Counted from the stretch's first letter, positions 43,218-51,759 are shown. The stretch is DNA of 56,760 bases from Alphaproteobacteria bacterium (GCA_022819905.1 JAJEGJ010000111.1:1-56760); one strand, 5' to 3'. Notes: generated by a model not told the origin, from the letters alone. Made by a program: numbers and translations.

Positions 43218-43994
43218 ATGAGGAAGCTCTTACTCGCCGCCGTCTGTGCGGCTGCAACCATCACCTTCCAAGCGACTGCAGACGAGCAGATGACCGTCAG
43301 GCTGGGCACCGAGGGCGCCTATCCGCCGTTCAACTGGATCGACGAGAATGGGGAACTCCAGGGCTTCGATATCGAGATCGGCAACGCGATCTGTGCCACC
43401 GCCGGCTTCGACTGCACGTGGGTCGTCCAGGACTGGGACGGGATCATTCCCGGGCTGCTGGCCAAGAAATACGACGCCATTGTCGCCTCGATGTCGATCA
43501 CCGAGGAACGCAGGCAGAAGGTGGACTTTACGGCCAAGTACTACAACACGCCCGCCAAGTTCGTCCGCAAGAAGGGATCAGGGATCGAAATCTCGAGGGC
43601 TGGACTGGACGGGAAATCGGTCGGGGTGCAGCGTGCGACCGTCCATGAGAACTTCCTGCACGACAACTACGGTGACATTGTCTCGATCAAGACCTACGCC
43701 ACGCAGGTCGAGGCCAATCTGGACTTCAAGGCAGGCCGGGTCGACCTCGTGCTGGCCGACTCCCTCGTCCTGCTGGAAGGACTTCTTGCTACCCCGGACG
43801 GTGCCGATGCCGAATTCGTGGGGCCGGACTTCACGGATCCCCGCTGGTTCGGCGAAGGCGTTGGAATCGCCGTGCGCAAGGAGGAGCCGGGCATCCTGGC
43901 CGCGCTCAATCAGGCGATCGCCGACATTCGGTCGGACGGCACCTATCAACGGATCAACGACGCCTATTTCGCCTTCGACGTGTACGGCGACTGA
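43218..43994 (+). CDS. Periplasmic polar amino acid-binding protein (ArgT/HisJ-like)
   Basis: This is a 258-residue protein with a signal peptide (MRKLLLAAVCAAATITFQAT). SBP_bac_3 features are TVRLGTEGAYPPFNWIDENG, LQGFDIEIGNAICATAGFDC, VVQDWDGIIPGLLAKKYDAI, VASMSITEERRQKVDFTAKY, then GVQRATVHENFLHDNYGD and VGIAVRKEEPGILAALNQAI. The two-lobe fold binds cationic or polar amino acids, and the arginine in RRQKVDFT normally contacts the ligand carboxylate. It delivers to the two permeases downstream. A 66 bp gap follows. Confidence 0.95.
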   Translation: MRKLLLAAVCAAATITFQATADEQMTVRLGTEGAYPPFNWIDENGELQGFDIEIGNAICATAGFDCTWVVQDWDGIIPGLLAKKYDAIVASMSITEERRQKVDFTAKYYNTPAKFVRKKGSGIEISRAGLDGKSVGVQRATVHENFLHDNYGDIVSIKTYATQVEANLDFKAGRVDLVLADSLVLLEGLLATPDGADAEFVGPDFTDPRWFGEGVGIAVRKEEPGILAALNQAIADIRSDGTYQRINDAYFAFDVYGD

Positions 43995-44060
43995 CGGGTG
44001 CCCTGATCTGAACCGGAAACGACCGACGGCAGCCGCCGGCGGCGTCCTTCCGGGCTGCCC

Positions 44061-44762
44061 ATGGTGACACTCGACCTCCACGGCTACGGGTGGATGCTGT
44101 GGCGGGGCCTGGGACTGACGATTCTGGTCGGCCTCGGCGCCATGGGCCTCGCGGTCGCTCTCGGTCTCCTCGGAGCGTGGGGCAAGCTATCTCGCTATCG
44201 CGCCGCGCGCTGGCTCGCCGGCACCTACACGACCGTCATTCGCGGCGTGCCGGAACTGATTCTGATCCTGCTCGTCTATTACGGCGTTCCGACCCTAGTC
44301 CAGGATCTCGCTGCGAGCGCCGGCCGCGATCTCCGGGTCGACCTTAATCCGTTCGTGGCCGGCATTGCCACGATCGGCCTGATCTATGGCGCGTTCGCCA
44401 CCGAGGTGTTTCGGGGCGCGATTCAGGCCGTCCCGCGCGGCCAGATCGAGGCTGCCCGGGCGTTTGGAATGGGCCGCGCACTGCTGCTTCGCCGCGTCGT
44501 GCTCCCGCAAATGTGGCGCTTCGCCCTACCCGGCCTCGGTAACGTCTGGATGGTTCTGATCAAGGCTACGGCGCTGATCTCGGTGATTCAGCTCGAGGAG
44601 CTGATGCGGAGCGCCGATATCGCGGCCCGGGCGACGCGGCTGCCATTCACCTTCTTTTTCGCTGCCTCATTGTTTTACCTGGGTATCACGATCGCATCGA
44701 TGCTGATCCAGCGCCGGATCGAATCGTGGTCGTACCGCGGCGCGCCGCGTGGGCAGGGCTGA
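44061..44762 (+). CDS. Polar amino acid ABC permease (HisQ-like)
   Basis: This is a 233-residue inner-membrane protein. ATG 44061 is used, with GTG 44064 as the alternative. About five helices are visible, beginning LWRGLGLTILVGLGAMGLAV. The HEAA-type family signature is RTxPEL...: TVIRGVPELILILLVYYGVP. The EAA loop is GQIEAARAFGMGRALLLRRV near 130-150. The second permease starts 1 bp after its stop. The two form a heterodimeric channel with the ATPase at 42382. Confidence 0.94.
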   Translation: MVTLDLHGYGWMLWRGLGLTILVGLGAMGLAVALGLLGAWGKLSRYRAARWLAGTYTTVIRGVPELILILLVYYGVPTLVQDLAASAGRDLRVDLNPFVAGIATIGLIYGAFATEVFRGAIQAVPRGQIEAARAFGMGRALLLRRVVLPQMWRFALPGLGNVWMVLIKATALISVIQLEELMRSADIAARATRLPFTFFFAASLFYLGITIASMLIQRRIESWSYRGAPRGQG

Positions 44763-44763
44763 G

Positions 44764-45486
44764 ATGGATCTCACCATCGTCTGGGAAAGCATGCCACGCC
44801 TGCTGGGGGGCACCGTACTCACGCTGGAGATCACGTTTCTCAGCCTCCTGGCCGGGCTCTGTCTGGCAGTGCCCGTAGCCGTGGCCCGCCTTTCCTATCG
44901 CCGAATTCTCTGGATGCCTGCCTACGGGTACATGCTGTACTTCCGGGGCACGCCGCTCCTGGTGCAGCTTTTCCTCGTCTACTACGGCTCGGGCCAATTC
45001 CAGCCGCTCCTCGACCAGGCGGGCGTCTGGTTCCTGTTCCGGGAGGCCTACTTCTGCGCGCTGTTGACGCTCACGCTGAACACCGCGGCGTACACTGCGG
45101 AGATCCTGCGGGGAGCCATCAGCGCGGTGCCACGCGGCGAAATCGAGGCGGCGCGATCCCTCGGCATGTCTGGTCTGCTGCTCTACCGCCGGATCATTCT
45201 CCCCAAGGCTTTCCGCCTGGCCCTGCCCGCCTACACCAACGAAGCGATATTCCTGCTGCAGGCCACATCCCTGGTCTCGATCATCACGCTGCTGGACTTG
45301 ACCGGCGTCGCCCGCATCATCGTGGCCCGGAGTTTCGAGCCCTACAAGCTCTACATCACGGTCGCCCTGATCTACCTCGCGATCACGTACCTCGTGGCCT
45401 TCGCCGCCCGCCACGCCGAGCGCCACCTGTCCGCCCACCTGCGCGAGCGTCCCGTCGAGGGCGTCGCGGGGGCATCCGGTCGCTAG
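44764..45486 (+). CDS. Polar amino acid ABC permease (HisM-like)
   Basis: This is a 240-residue permease from ATG 44764 (an upstream GTG at 44749 would overlap the previous gene and is less likely). The family pattern is clear: LLGGTVLTLEITFLSLLAGL, YMLYFRGTPLLVQLFLVYYG, and the EAA loop GEIEAARSLGMSGLLLYRRI, then LPAYTNEAIFLLQATSLVSI. It completes the ATPase, binding protein, HisQ and HisM set of a type I importer. No terminator hairpin is evident in the next 60 bp. Confidence 0.95.
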   Translation: MDLTIVWESMPRLLGGTVLTLEITFLSLLAGLCLAVPVAVARLSYRRILWMPAYGYMLYFRGTPLLVQLFLVYYGSGQFQPLLDQAGVWFLFREAYFCALLTLTLNTAAYTAEILRGAISAVPRGEIEAARSLGMSGLLLYRRIILPKAFRLALPAYTNEAIFLLQATSLVSIITLLDLTGVARIIVARSFEPYKLYITVALIYLAITYLVAFAARHAERHLSAHLRERPVEGVAGASGR

Positions 45487-45903
45487 GCCAAGGCCAATTT
45501 TGGCTGGATTCACTGACCACGTGTCCGCGGGCCAACTTCCGGACTGGCAGCACCTCCGTTCCTGGTCGGGGCTCGGTTGCTTCTTCCATCCTGATCGGGA
45601 TTGCAGCCGGCGGCGGCATGCGTGCTGCCGAGCCTGCACCGTCCGGTGGTGAAATTTGCGGCGCCGCGCCACGAAGTTGTCGGCCATCACCAAGAGTGGA
45701 TGCGGTACTGGCGACGCAATCGCAAACGTCAATTCCGGCACGACCTGCCGCGTGGCGCTCTTCATGCGGCCCATCCGAACCCGGCCCATTGCCGGTGGTA
45801 CTCGACGAACTTTCAGGCGATCGGGCATCCCATCGAACCTGGCCAGGCTCAACGGGGCTGGAAGATATAGTTTTCATGGGTACATCTGGACGGGGGCGAA
45901 AAG
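45487..45903. other. Gap between importer and antitoxin gene
   Basis: About 417 bp with no convincing gene. Open frames on both strands are mutually antisense and Arg/Pro-rich. An AT-richer patch at 45866-45880 (AGATATAGTTTTCAT) just upstream of the antitoxin could carry its promoter. Confidence 0.4.
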
Positions 45904-46230
45904 TTGGTCCGGGCGACTATTTCTGAAGTGAGAAACGCTCTGAACGCCTACCTCCGAAGGGTCCGGTCTGGAGAATCGGTGCTGATCCTCGACTGCAACA
46001 CGCCTGTGGCTCACGTTGTCCCGGTCGGACGTGACCCAGAGCGCCCGCACGCGGCAGGCGATGTCGATGAAGCTGCCAGGGTCGCTCGCCTGGAACGGAG
46101 CGGAGCCTTGTCGCGCCGCAGTCCCGAGAGTCCCCTGGACGTGCTTGGGGAGCCGTTTCCGTCAGGAGCCCGAATCCTGGACGCCTTGCTCGAGGAGCGT
46201 GCGGAAGGACGGCGCGACCGTCTTCGGTAA
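45904..46230 (+). CDS. Phd/YefM-type antitoxin
   Basis: This 108-residue protein starts at TTG 45904. The N-terminal Phd fold is evident: ATISEVRNALNAYLRRVRSG, then ESVLILDCNTPVAHVVPVGR. Such antitoxins bind their own promoter and neutralise a partner toxin with the C-terminal tail. Here the tail (about 60-108) is Arg/Glu-rich and ends LDALLEERAEGRRDRLR. The toxin frame begins at its stop but is degraded, so this may be an orphan antitoxin. Confidence 0.85.
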   Translation: MVRATISEVRNALNAYLRRVRSGESVLILDCNTPVAHVVPVGRDPERPHAAGDVDEAARVARLERSGALSRRSPESPLDVLGEPFPSGARILDALLEERAEGRRDRLR

Positions 46231-46601
46231 GTTTCCGGGACACGGCGGCCTTCGTTGCGCGCTGTCAACGAACCCGTCGAAAGGCAGCCATTCAGGTTGT
46301 GGCGCGAGATGACGGAATGATAGCGCGGTGCGGCACCACGGCCGAATATGCTGCGGCGCTCAGTCGGCGGGAACGTGAAGGAACCCCGACGCCGACCGAC
46401 GTCTCGGCCCTCTTCGGTGGCCTCCACGCGCTGTCACGAACTTGGTGCGACCGCCAGCCCACCCGACGTGTCAAGGGGATAGCCGAACAGCCGTTTCGCG
46501 TGCACCCGGTCCGTGCGGCCGATGCCTTGCAGCTTGCCGGTGCACTGGCCGCCGCGGCTCCGGCGACTACCTGCGCCGCTTCCGGAAGCCGGCCCAGTTG
46601 A
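46227..46601 (+). pseudogene. Degraded PIN-domain toxin (VapC-like)
   Basis: A frame open from the antitoxin stop carries PIN features: DTAAFVARC at 46239 (first acidic residue), TAEYAAALSRREREG with the central Glu, and RVHPVRAADALQLAGALAAA with the ADALQLA motif. The expected end (DDRL...AA..EGF) is missing. The frame instead runs into Ala/Ser/Pro-rich sequence that is antisense to the next gene. There is no usual start codon before DTAAF (the position holds GTA), and the loop after it is short. I read it as inactivated. An intact version would be a ribonuclease. Confidence 0.7.
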
Positions 46602-47346
46602 CGATCCCGGTTGCGACCAACACGAGCAAGAGAATCGCCGCCGCATCCATCACGGCTGCCCCGGCAGATCCGAACAGCCGACCAGAATGCAGGTCAAGCA
46701 GGACGCGGCTCAGCGGCAATCCCTGTCCGCGGTAAGCTGCCAGCTGCCTCTCCAGCACGGCTTTGGTCGGAGTTCCGGTCTGGGACCAGACGACTTCGTC
46801 CCCAAACGGGCTCCACGCCAACAAATCCGAATCGCTGGCGTACTGACCCTCCGGCGTGCGAATGATGATCCGATCCTTGGATGCCGCCGTCCCGACACGT
46901 GCGATCGCGCCAGGCAGGAAGGCCGCGCCCAGGCGCTCGACAAGCTCTCCGTCACTGGTGAAGACGATCACGGCCTCCGATGTCGCCATCGCGACCAGCG
47001 AGTCGAAGGCAACCGCACCCCGTGCCGTTCCGCCGGCTTCGCCGACCCTCTTCCCGTTCGCATAGACGGCGCCGTCGATCCAGCTCACCCAATGTTCGCC
47101 GGCACGAAAGTGAACGGGGTCTTCGACCGGCGTCAGCCCGTACCAGTCGACCACCCAGCCCGTCACAATGTTGGTGCGATCAAGGCCCAGACGGTCGCTG
47201 TGGTTCAGCAGCAGCCCTGTGATCGCCAGCACCGCCACGAGTACCGCCACCAGCAGGCCAATGCGGCGATGCCAGATCCGTGCCGTCGTCGCCCACCGAC
47301 GCCAGCGCTTCCGCAAGTCTGCCTTGGCTTCCTCAGCCTCCGGCAT
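46567..47346 (-). CDS. PepSY-associated transmembrane protein
   Basis: This is a 259-residue membrane protein. An N-terminal helix follows the family's histidine (WHRRIGLLVAVLVAVLAITG, then LLLNHSD, residues 25-50). The periplasmic part has a WYGLTPVEDPVHFRAGEHWV region and LLDLHSGRLFGSAGAAVMDA, the typical DLHxGR...G lead into the C-terminal helix (AAILLLVLVATGIVNW). PepSY-TM proteins often pair with flavin or ferric-reductase functions. It overlaps the FMN-binding gene by 14 bp and is last of a three-gene operon with a porin. An electron-transfer role in iron or metal reduction is inference. Confidence 0.85.
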   Translation of the reverse strand: MPEAEEAKADLRKRWRRWATTARIWHRRIGLLVAVLVAVLAITGLLLNHSDRLGLDRTNIVTGWVVDWYGLTPVEDPVHFRAGEHWVSWIDGAVYANGKRVGEAGGTARGAVAFDSLVAMATSEAVIVFTSDGELVERLGAAFLPGAIARVGTAASKDRIIIRTPEGQYASDSDLLAWSPFGDEVVWSQTGTPTKAVLERQLAAYRGQGLPLSRVLLDLHSGRLFGSAGAAVMDAAAILLLVLVATGIVNWAGFRKRRR

Positions 47347-47905
47347 CGGCCGCTACTCGCGAATCCAGGAACAGGGCGAGAGCGGCCAGGCGGGTAATCG
47401 AAGAAACCGACAGCGTGGCGCCGGAGATTCCGTCGATGGATCCGGTTAAGCGCCGGTTCTCGTTCAGCTCGAGGCCTCGGAACTGATCAGTGATGAACGG
47501 GTACCGAACCTCCCAGCCATGGGATTCACGATAGATGAGGATTCGGATTTCAGCGAGCCTGCCGTTGTCGACGATGAACCCCGCGGTGATCGGTTCGTAT
47601 TTCCCGATCTCCTCCAAGATCCAAGCCGTGCGACTTCCGACCCGCCAGTACTTGATCCGCAGCCCGCCATACCGGTGGCCAAGGATGGTCGTGATGTCGT
47701 CCTGAATGCCGCCTCTCAGCCACAGGTTCTTGCTTGAAGGCGGCTCGCCGTCGAACGCCAGGTCCACGAAGTCGGCCGGCGGGAGATAAATGTCTTCCGC
47801 CAACGCGTGCTGGCTGCCCGCCGACAGGATTCCGGCGGCGAGCGAAAACGCGATCCAGAACCGGGACGACGGCCCGCAGGCCAAGCCGCGGGCCGACGAA
47901 TCCAT
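47333..47905 (-). CDS. Exported FMN-binding domain protein
   Basis: This is a 190-residue protein with a signal peptide (FWIAFSLAAGILSAGSQHALA). A short N-terminal part is followed by an FMN_bind domain at about 85-175: GLRIKYWRVGSRTAWILEEI, GKYEPITAGFIVDNGRLAEI, then GSIDGISGATLSVSSITRL. In this family FMN is attached covalently through phosphate to the threonine of S-G-A-T, which is present. It would carry electrons in the periplasm, plausibly with the PepSY-TM protein encoded next. It is 4 bp downstream of the porin gene. Confidence 0.9.
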   Translation of the reverse strand: MDSSARGLACGPSSRFWIAFSLAAGILSAGSQHALAEDIYLPPADFVDLAFDGEPPSSKNLWLRGGIQDDITTILGHRYGGLRIKYWRVGSRTAWILEEIGKYEPITAGFIVDNGRLAEIRILIYRESHGWEVRYPFITDQFRGLELNENRRLTGSIDGISGATLSVSSITRLAALALFLDSRVAADAGG

Positions 47906-47909
47906 TTGC

Positions 47910-49160
47910 CTAGAACTGGTAACCGACGCCCAGGCTCAACGTGCTCGCGTCATCCGCACCGGGCTTCTCGAGGGTTGCGTAGTCGGCCTTCAGCACGGCG
48001 TTGGGGTGCAGCCAGTAACTGACGCCCACGACCCACTGGTTCTCCTCAGTGTCGGCGCTGTTGCCGGCCCTCGTGTCCCACGTCTCGTAGCGAGCAAAGA
48101 AGCCGACTGACTCTTCGCCGCCGAGGGCCATCCGGACCGACGGCTCAAGGTACAAGCCGCGCTGGGAGTCGGCCCCGAGCGCCGCCGCTTCATCGCCGTC
48201 GATCTCCCATCCCGCATAGAGCGCCCGCACCCCGAGCGACATGGAATTGGAGACCGGCCGGGTCACGTCGGCGTTGGCCACGATCAGGGTACCGCTCGCG
48301 TCGCTACCCTGCGTGAGGTCCGCTTGGTGCTGCAGCGCGGCGGCCAGTTCGACCCCTGGGTTTCCCGTGTAGCGGATCCGCCCGGTCACCGCCCCGGCTT
48401 CGAAGTCATGGTTTGCGACCTTTCCACGGCCGCTCCGGATCTTGAAGCTGTCCGTCGGCACCTTCAGGCCGCTGTGGAGCATCATGTCGAACTGGACGCC
48501 GGCCTCGGTGGTCATCGTGCCGGAGACGCCGGCTTCCCACCAGGTGGTCGGGACGATCACGTTCTCGATCTTGTTGCGCTCCACGCCGTAGAAGGTCGGC
48601 GGCTCGTGGACCTCGTTGAGGAGCCCCACGGGTATCAGCATGATGCCGGCCCGGCCGGTGACCGAGTCGCTGAAGTCGCGCTCGATGTAGGCCTGCTCGA
48701 GCTCGACTTCACCCGGTTTGCCATCTCCAGCCAAGGAGTGCTCAAGCTCGAACTCGGAAAACATCCGCGTCGTCGCGTTGAAGTCGTGCCCGAAGAACAG
48801 GACGTAGCGGTGGAAGTCGACCCTGTCCAGCGAGTTCTCCTTGATGTTGTAGTGCAGTTCCCCGTATCCCCCGATCTGGGTGCGGTCCCACCAGCCGGCG
48901 CCAGTCGTCCCTGCATCCACGGACTCGACCACCGCTTCAATCGCCTGCGTCGTTTCCTCCACCTGCGCCTCGCCGGCGACGATCCGTTCCTTGAGCGCCT
49001 CGATTTCCCGTTGCTGCTCCTGGATGATCTGCCACATCTCCTCCGGCGTGGGCAGGTCTTGAGCCGCCGCGCCACTCGTCACGAGCGCGATCCCTGTTGC
49101 GCACGCCGCGCCGAGCAAAACACCGCGGCGTGCCATGGCGGCGGTTTGACTGCTGTTCAT
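47910..49160 (-). CDS. Outer-membrane porin with N-terminal coiled coil
   Basis: This 416-residue protein starts at ATG 49160, which places a signal peptide (GVLLGAACATGIALVTSGAA) correctly. The frame's further 54 codons upstream are unlikely. A coiled coil (MWQIIQEQQREIEALKERIV, about 30-75) precedes a beta-barrel rich in alternating aromatic strands: IGGYGELHYNIKE, YVLFFGHDFNATTRMFSEFE, ETWDTRAGNSADTEENQWVV. The C-terminus ends GVGYQF with the terminal Phe used by the BAM machinery. It resembles phosphate-selective or O/P-type porins. Substrate is unknown. It heads the porin, FMN-binding and PepSY-TM operon. Confidence 0.88.
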   Translation of the reverse strand: MNSSQTAAMARRGVLLGAACATGIALVTSGAAAQDLPTPEEMWQIIQEQQREIEALKERIVAGEAQVEETTQAIEAVVESVDAGTTGAGWWDRTQIGGYGELHYNIKENSLDRVDFHRYVLFFGHDFNATTRMFSEFELEHSLAGDGKPGEVELEQAYIERDFSDSVTGRAGIMLIPVGLLNEVHEPPTFYGVERNKIENVIVPTTWWEAGVSGTMTTEAGVQFDMMLHSGLKVPTDSFKIRSGRGKVANHDFEAGAVTGRIRYTGNPGVELAAALQHQADLTQGSDASGTLIVANADVTRPVSNSMSLGVRALYAGWEIDGDEAAALGADSQRGLYLEPSVRMALGGEESVGFFARYETWDTRAGNSADTEENQWVVGVSYWLHPNAVLKADYATLEKPGADDASTLSLGVGYQF

Positions 49161-49226
49161 GGCGGGACTCCGAGTCCGTACATGCGACTGCCTCGCATTC
49201 GCACCACCCTTTAGCACGCGGATTAT

Positions 49227-49245
49227 GAGAATGCAATTCATTCTT
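49227..49245 (-). promoter_or_regulatory. Fur-box-like site upstream of the porin operon
   Basis: GAGAATGCAATTCATTCTT matches the classical 19-bp Fur box (GATAATGATAATCATTATC) at 13 of 19 positions and contains the palindrome AATG-N5-CATT. It lies 67-85 bp upstream of the porin ATG in the only AT-rich patch (49210-49255) of a 466 bp intergenic region (49161-49626) that otherwise shows no gene. Iron control of a porin, FMN-binding and PepSY-TM operon would make biological sense. The match is by eye, and many alphaproteobacteria use Irr or RirA boxes instead. Confidence 0.4.
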
Positions 49246-49626
49246 AATATCGCTCTGAAATTGGAGAAGCGGATGTCACAAACGCGGTACGCGTTTGCGG
49301 CGATTCGTCCCGTGATCCACATGCCAGACGAGAGCCCAGGTGCACGATCCGCTCGCCAGAAGCTGCCCCCGGACGAAGCAGGTGCCTCACAGTCAGGCTC
49401 GGGGCACCAACCGGGCAGGTGATATCTGGAGCCCCGATTCTACGGGCAATAATGCGATCTACGGAGCACGGGTAGGTTCTTCCATCTGCCCGATCACGTC
49501 TCGCACCGGACCCCAGACCGCTGGCCGCGAGGTTTGGCGGATCTGCAAGAGCCGGGCTGCATGACGCCGATGCTCAGGCCATGTTAGGTTTGACGATGAC
49601 TGTGGGTCGTGGCACCCGCCGTCATT

Positions 49627-49929
49627 GCCGCCGTAGCTCAGTGGTAGAGCACACCCTTGGTAGGAATTGCCTGCCCGGCGAGAAATCGCCGGGGCTGAAC
49701 CGCTCAAATTCGGGGAACGCTGCGGGCCGGGAGGCCCATGCCAATCCCGAGCCAAGCTCGCGTCCGCGCGGGAAGGTGTAGAGACCAGACGGGCGGGGCC
49801 CTTCGCGGGTCAAGGGATGGTCCGGACCACCAAACGCCAGGTGCGCCCCGACGGGCGCTGCCGGCGGCCGCGAAAGCGGTAGTGGTGCGAAGGGTGGGGT
49901 CGAGTGTTCAATTCACTCCGGCGGCACCA
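49627..49929 (+). tRNA. tRNA-Thr(GGU), interrupted by a group I intron
   Basis: Exon 1 is 49627-49661 (35 nt) and exon 2 is 49890-49929 (40 nt, CCA encoded). Joined, they make a perfect tRNA: acceptor GCCGCCG pairs with CGGCGGC, the D stem is GCTC/GAGC, the anticodon stem is CACCC/GGGTG around loop TTGGTAA (anticodon GGT), the variable loop is GGGTC, and the T arm is GAGTG-TTCAATT-CACTC. The interruption falls directly after the third anticodon base (between 36 and 37). Without splicing the anticodon stem could not close, so the gene depends on intron removal. Confidence 0.95.
49662..49889 (+). ncRNA. Self-splicing group I intron (228 nt) in the tRNA-Thr anticodon loop
   Basis: The 5' exon ends in U (49661) and the intron ends in G (49889), as group I chemistry requires. 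P1 forms from exon GGU plus intron A against UGCC (49668-49671), with the U-G wobble at the splice site. P2 is an 8-bp hairpin with a GAAA loop (49674-49693). The core contains CTCAAATTCGGGGAAC, CCGAGCCAAGC and GAAGGTGTAGAGACCAGACG, matching from memory the conserved core of small bacterial tRNA introns (IC3 type, for example Azoarcus). P7 is GACCA (49783-49787) with TGGTC (49818-49822). P3 may be CCGC/GCGG (49700-49703/49793-49796). The P9 region is closed by ACCAC/GTGGT and includes two hairpins. There is no ORF, so it is not independently mobile. Confidence 0.93.
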
Positions 49930-50374
49930 CTGCCCTGGTTGCCGGAAATACGCCTGTCCGTGGAAAAGAGGCCAGAGGGTGTCATTCCGTGACAACCTGG
50001 GGCTGCCGGGCACTCCGAAAAACTTTGGTTAACGGAGGATTAGGACCGGAACCCGTCGGTTCATCACGTCACCGCTGGCCGGGTTCCTCCAGAACCTCCC
50101 GCATAGGCGATTCAACGGTCGTGAGCTTCGCCGCCTCTCTTCACCATAATTGACGACAGCGACTCGATCGCCTCGAAGAGTAATTCCAGCGCGCTGGAGG
50201 TGTCGCACGAGCTTGCCTGGTTTCGCTCTCCTTCGCCGCTTCTTCTGATGGCGCCTTCGGATCCGTTGATTCTTGTGATAGACCCCCAATGCGCCGAATT
50301 CTTCAGGACATCACCGGGCAAAATGACCAATACTTGCGCCGAGACTGGCCCACGCGCCGGGGAGCAACTCTTGA
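49930..50374. other. Gap downstream of the split tRNA gene
   Basis: About 445 bp with no recognisable gene. Minus-strand frames at 50029-50405 are basic and low in protein character. No obvious terminator with a T-run follows the tRNA. Confidence 0.4.
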
Positions 50375-51244
50375 ATGACGGAAAGATCCACGACCGCAGC
50401 ACCACGCATGGCTGAAGGCCTCGGCACGGACCCGGTCACGGCGCTCCCCGAGAAGATGGCGACCGGCCCGACCGCGGCCATCTTCGCTGAGATACGCAAG
50501 GTCATGCAGATCCCGCTGCTGACCTCGATTTGGCGCACGCTGGTGAGCATCGACAGGGGGTTGCCGACGGTCTGGGCGGCCACCAAGCCGATTTACTTGT
50601 CTGGCCAGCCGGATGCAGCGCTCGGCCGTCTATCGCGTGCCGACATCTTCCCGGTGCCAGCACCCTTGGCGGTCGATCAATTTGCCGACGCCGGCATGGG
50701 CCCCGAGGAGTTGCGAGCCGCACGCGGCATCGTCGATGCCTACACCCGGTCCAATAGCCTCAACATGATGGCATTGAGTGGCCTGGTGCTGTCGCCCGTC
50801 GGCTCGAGTCCGGATGCTTCGGTCCCGCCGGCGGCACCGGTCCTGCCGAACCCGCCGGAGCTGCTCGAAAAATCCGAGATCGCTCCCGACGTCTGGATGC
50901 GGTTGGAACGGGTCAACCGTCTTGGCGCCAGCGCGAACTCCCGCAGTCTGGCGACTCTGTGGCGCCACCTCGCGCACTACCCCGGCCTGCTCCAGTTGAT
51001 CAACCATGCCTTCGCACCATTGCAATCGGATGGAACGATCGACCGCGCCATGCAAGAAGTCTTCGAGCAATCGCAAGCCGAAGGCGCCCGACTCGCCCAT
51101 TTACGGGGCGATATCGATGCGATTCCCGACCCTGCGATCGAAATGGTCGCCACCTACGTGGCCGGCCCGAGCGGCGTCGCGCGCATGGTCACCATCGGGC
51201 ATGGTCTAGCCCGGTGGTTGCGGCAATCGGAGCCGGCTGGATAG
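50375..51244 (+). CDS. DehI-type halocarboxylic acid dehalogenase-like protein
   Basis: This is a 289-residue protein of the usual length for group I 2-haloacid dehalogenases (about 290-300 aa), which displace halide from D- and L-haloacids with water. Features I associate with the family are FAEIRKVMQIPLLTSIWRTL with SIDRGLPTVWAATKPIY near 40-75, and the two-repeat helical organisation, with a second half around RLERVNRLGASANSRSLATL. There is no signal peptide. It could begin at ATG 50375 or at ATG 50408. It opens the catabolic-looking stretch at the right of the window. The substrate is not proven. Confidence 0.65.
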   Translation: MTERSTTAAPRMAEGLGTDPVTALPEKMATGPTAAIFAEIRKVMQIPLLTSIWRTLVSIDRGLPTVWAATKPIYLSGQPDAALGRLSRADIFPVPAPLAVDQFADAGMGPEELRAARGIVDAYTRSNSLNMMALSGLVLSPVGSSPDASVPPAAPVLPNPPELLEKSEIAPDVWMRLERVNRLGASANSRSLATLWRHLAHYPGLLQLINHAFAPLQSDGTIDRAMQEVFEQSQAEGARLAHLRGDIDAIPDPAIEMVATYVAGPSGVARMVTIGHGLARWLRQSEPAG

Positions 51245-51759
51245 CGACGTTCGCTTAATCCGCTTCGCATGAACTCGTCGCCAGATGCACGGCCGCGGGC
51301 AGGCGGCGCACCTGCCTGGCCCGCAATGCGAGGGCCTTGTCAGAGCCCGGCCGACCAAGGCGCGCCTCCCCGCCCTCGCTGGCATGGGCCTCCCGCTCGG
51401 TCATCGCCGGCCGCAGCGCTGGCCTGCCCTCAAGTTGCCTGCCGCTTCTTCGGTTTCATGTGGTGACTGCCTGCATTCGGCTGACGCGGGGAGGACCGAA
51501 AACCACCCGACGCATCCCGGCATCCCGGTCAAACCCCTTCGTGGCCGCGCGTTTTCCCAGTGGGCTTCCGACCCGCCCGTAGCTGGAGGCCGGCAGACCA
51601 AAAAGCGATGATCGTTGCGTGGCCGCCGGTGACGGCCGTCGGGTCGATTCCCATGATCGGCAAACGGGCCAGAGGGGGGTTGTCACCAGATGACAGCCTC
51701 GGGCACTTCGGCGGTTCGCCAATCCCGCTTCGACAACCAGTCGAAATGCCGGATTCCGC
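51245..51759. other. Gap between the dehalogenase-like and hydratase-like genes
   Basis: The flanking genes converge on these 515 bp. Only short GC-rich frames are present on either strand, none with domain character. It may hold terminators or a decayed gene. Confidence 0.4.

Noticed and set aside
45383-45931. Possible gene between the importer and the antitoxin
   Set aside because: Several mutually overlapping frames on both strands look equally poor, and none has a motif or RBS.
49581-49992. Short frames crossing the split tRNA
   Set aside because: The tRNA exons and group I intron structure explain the sequence fully.
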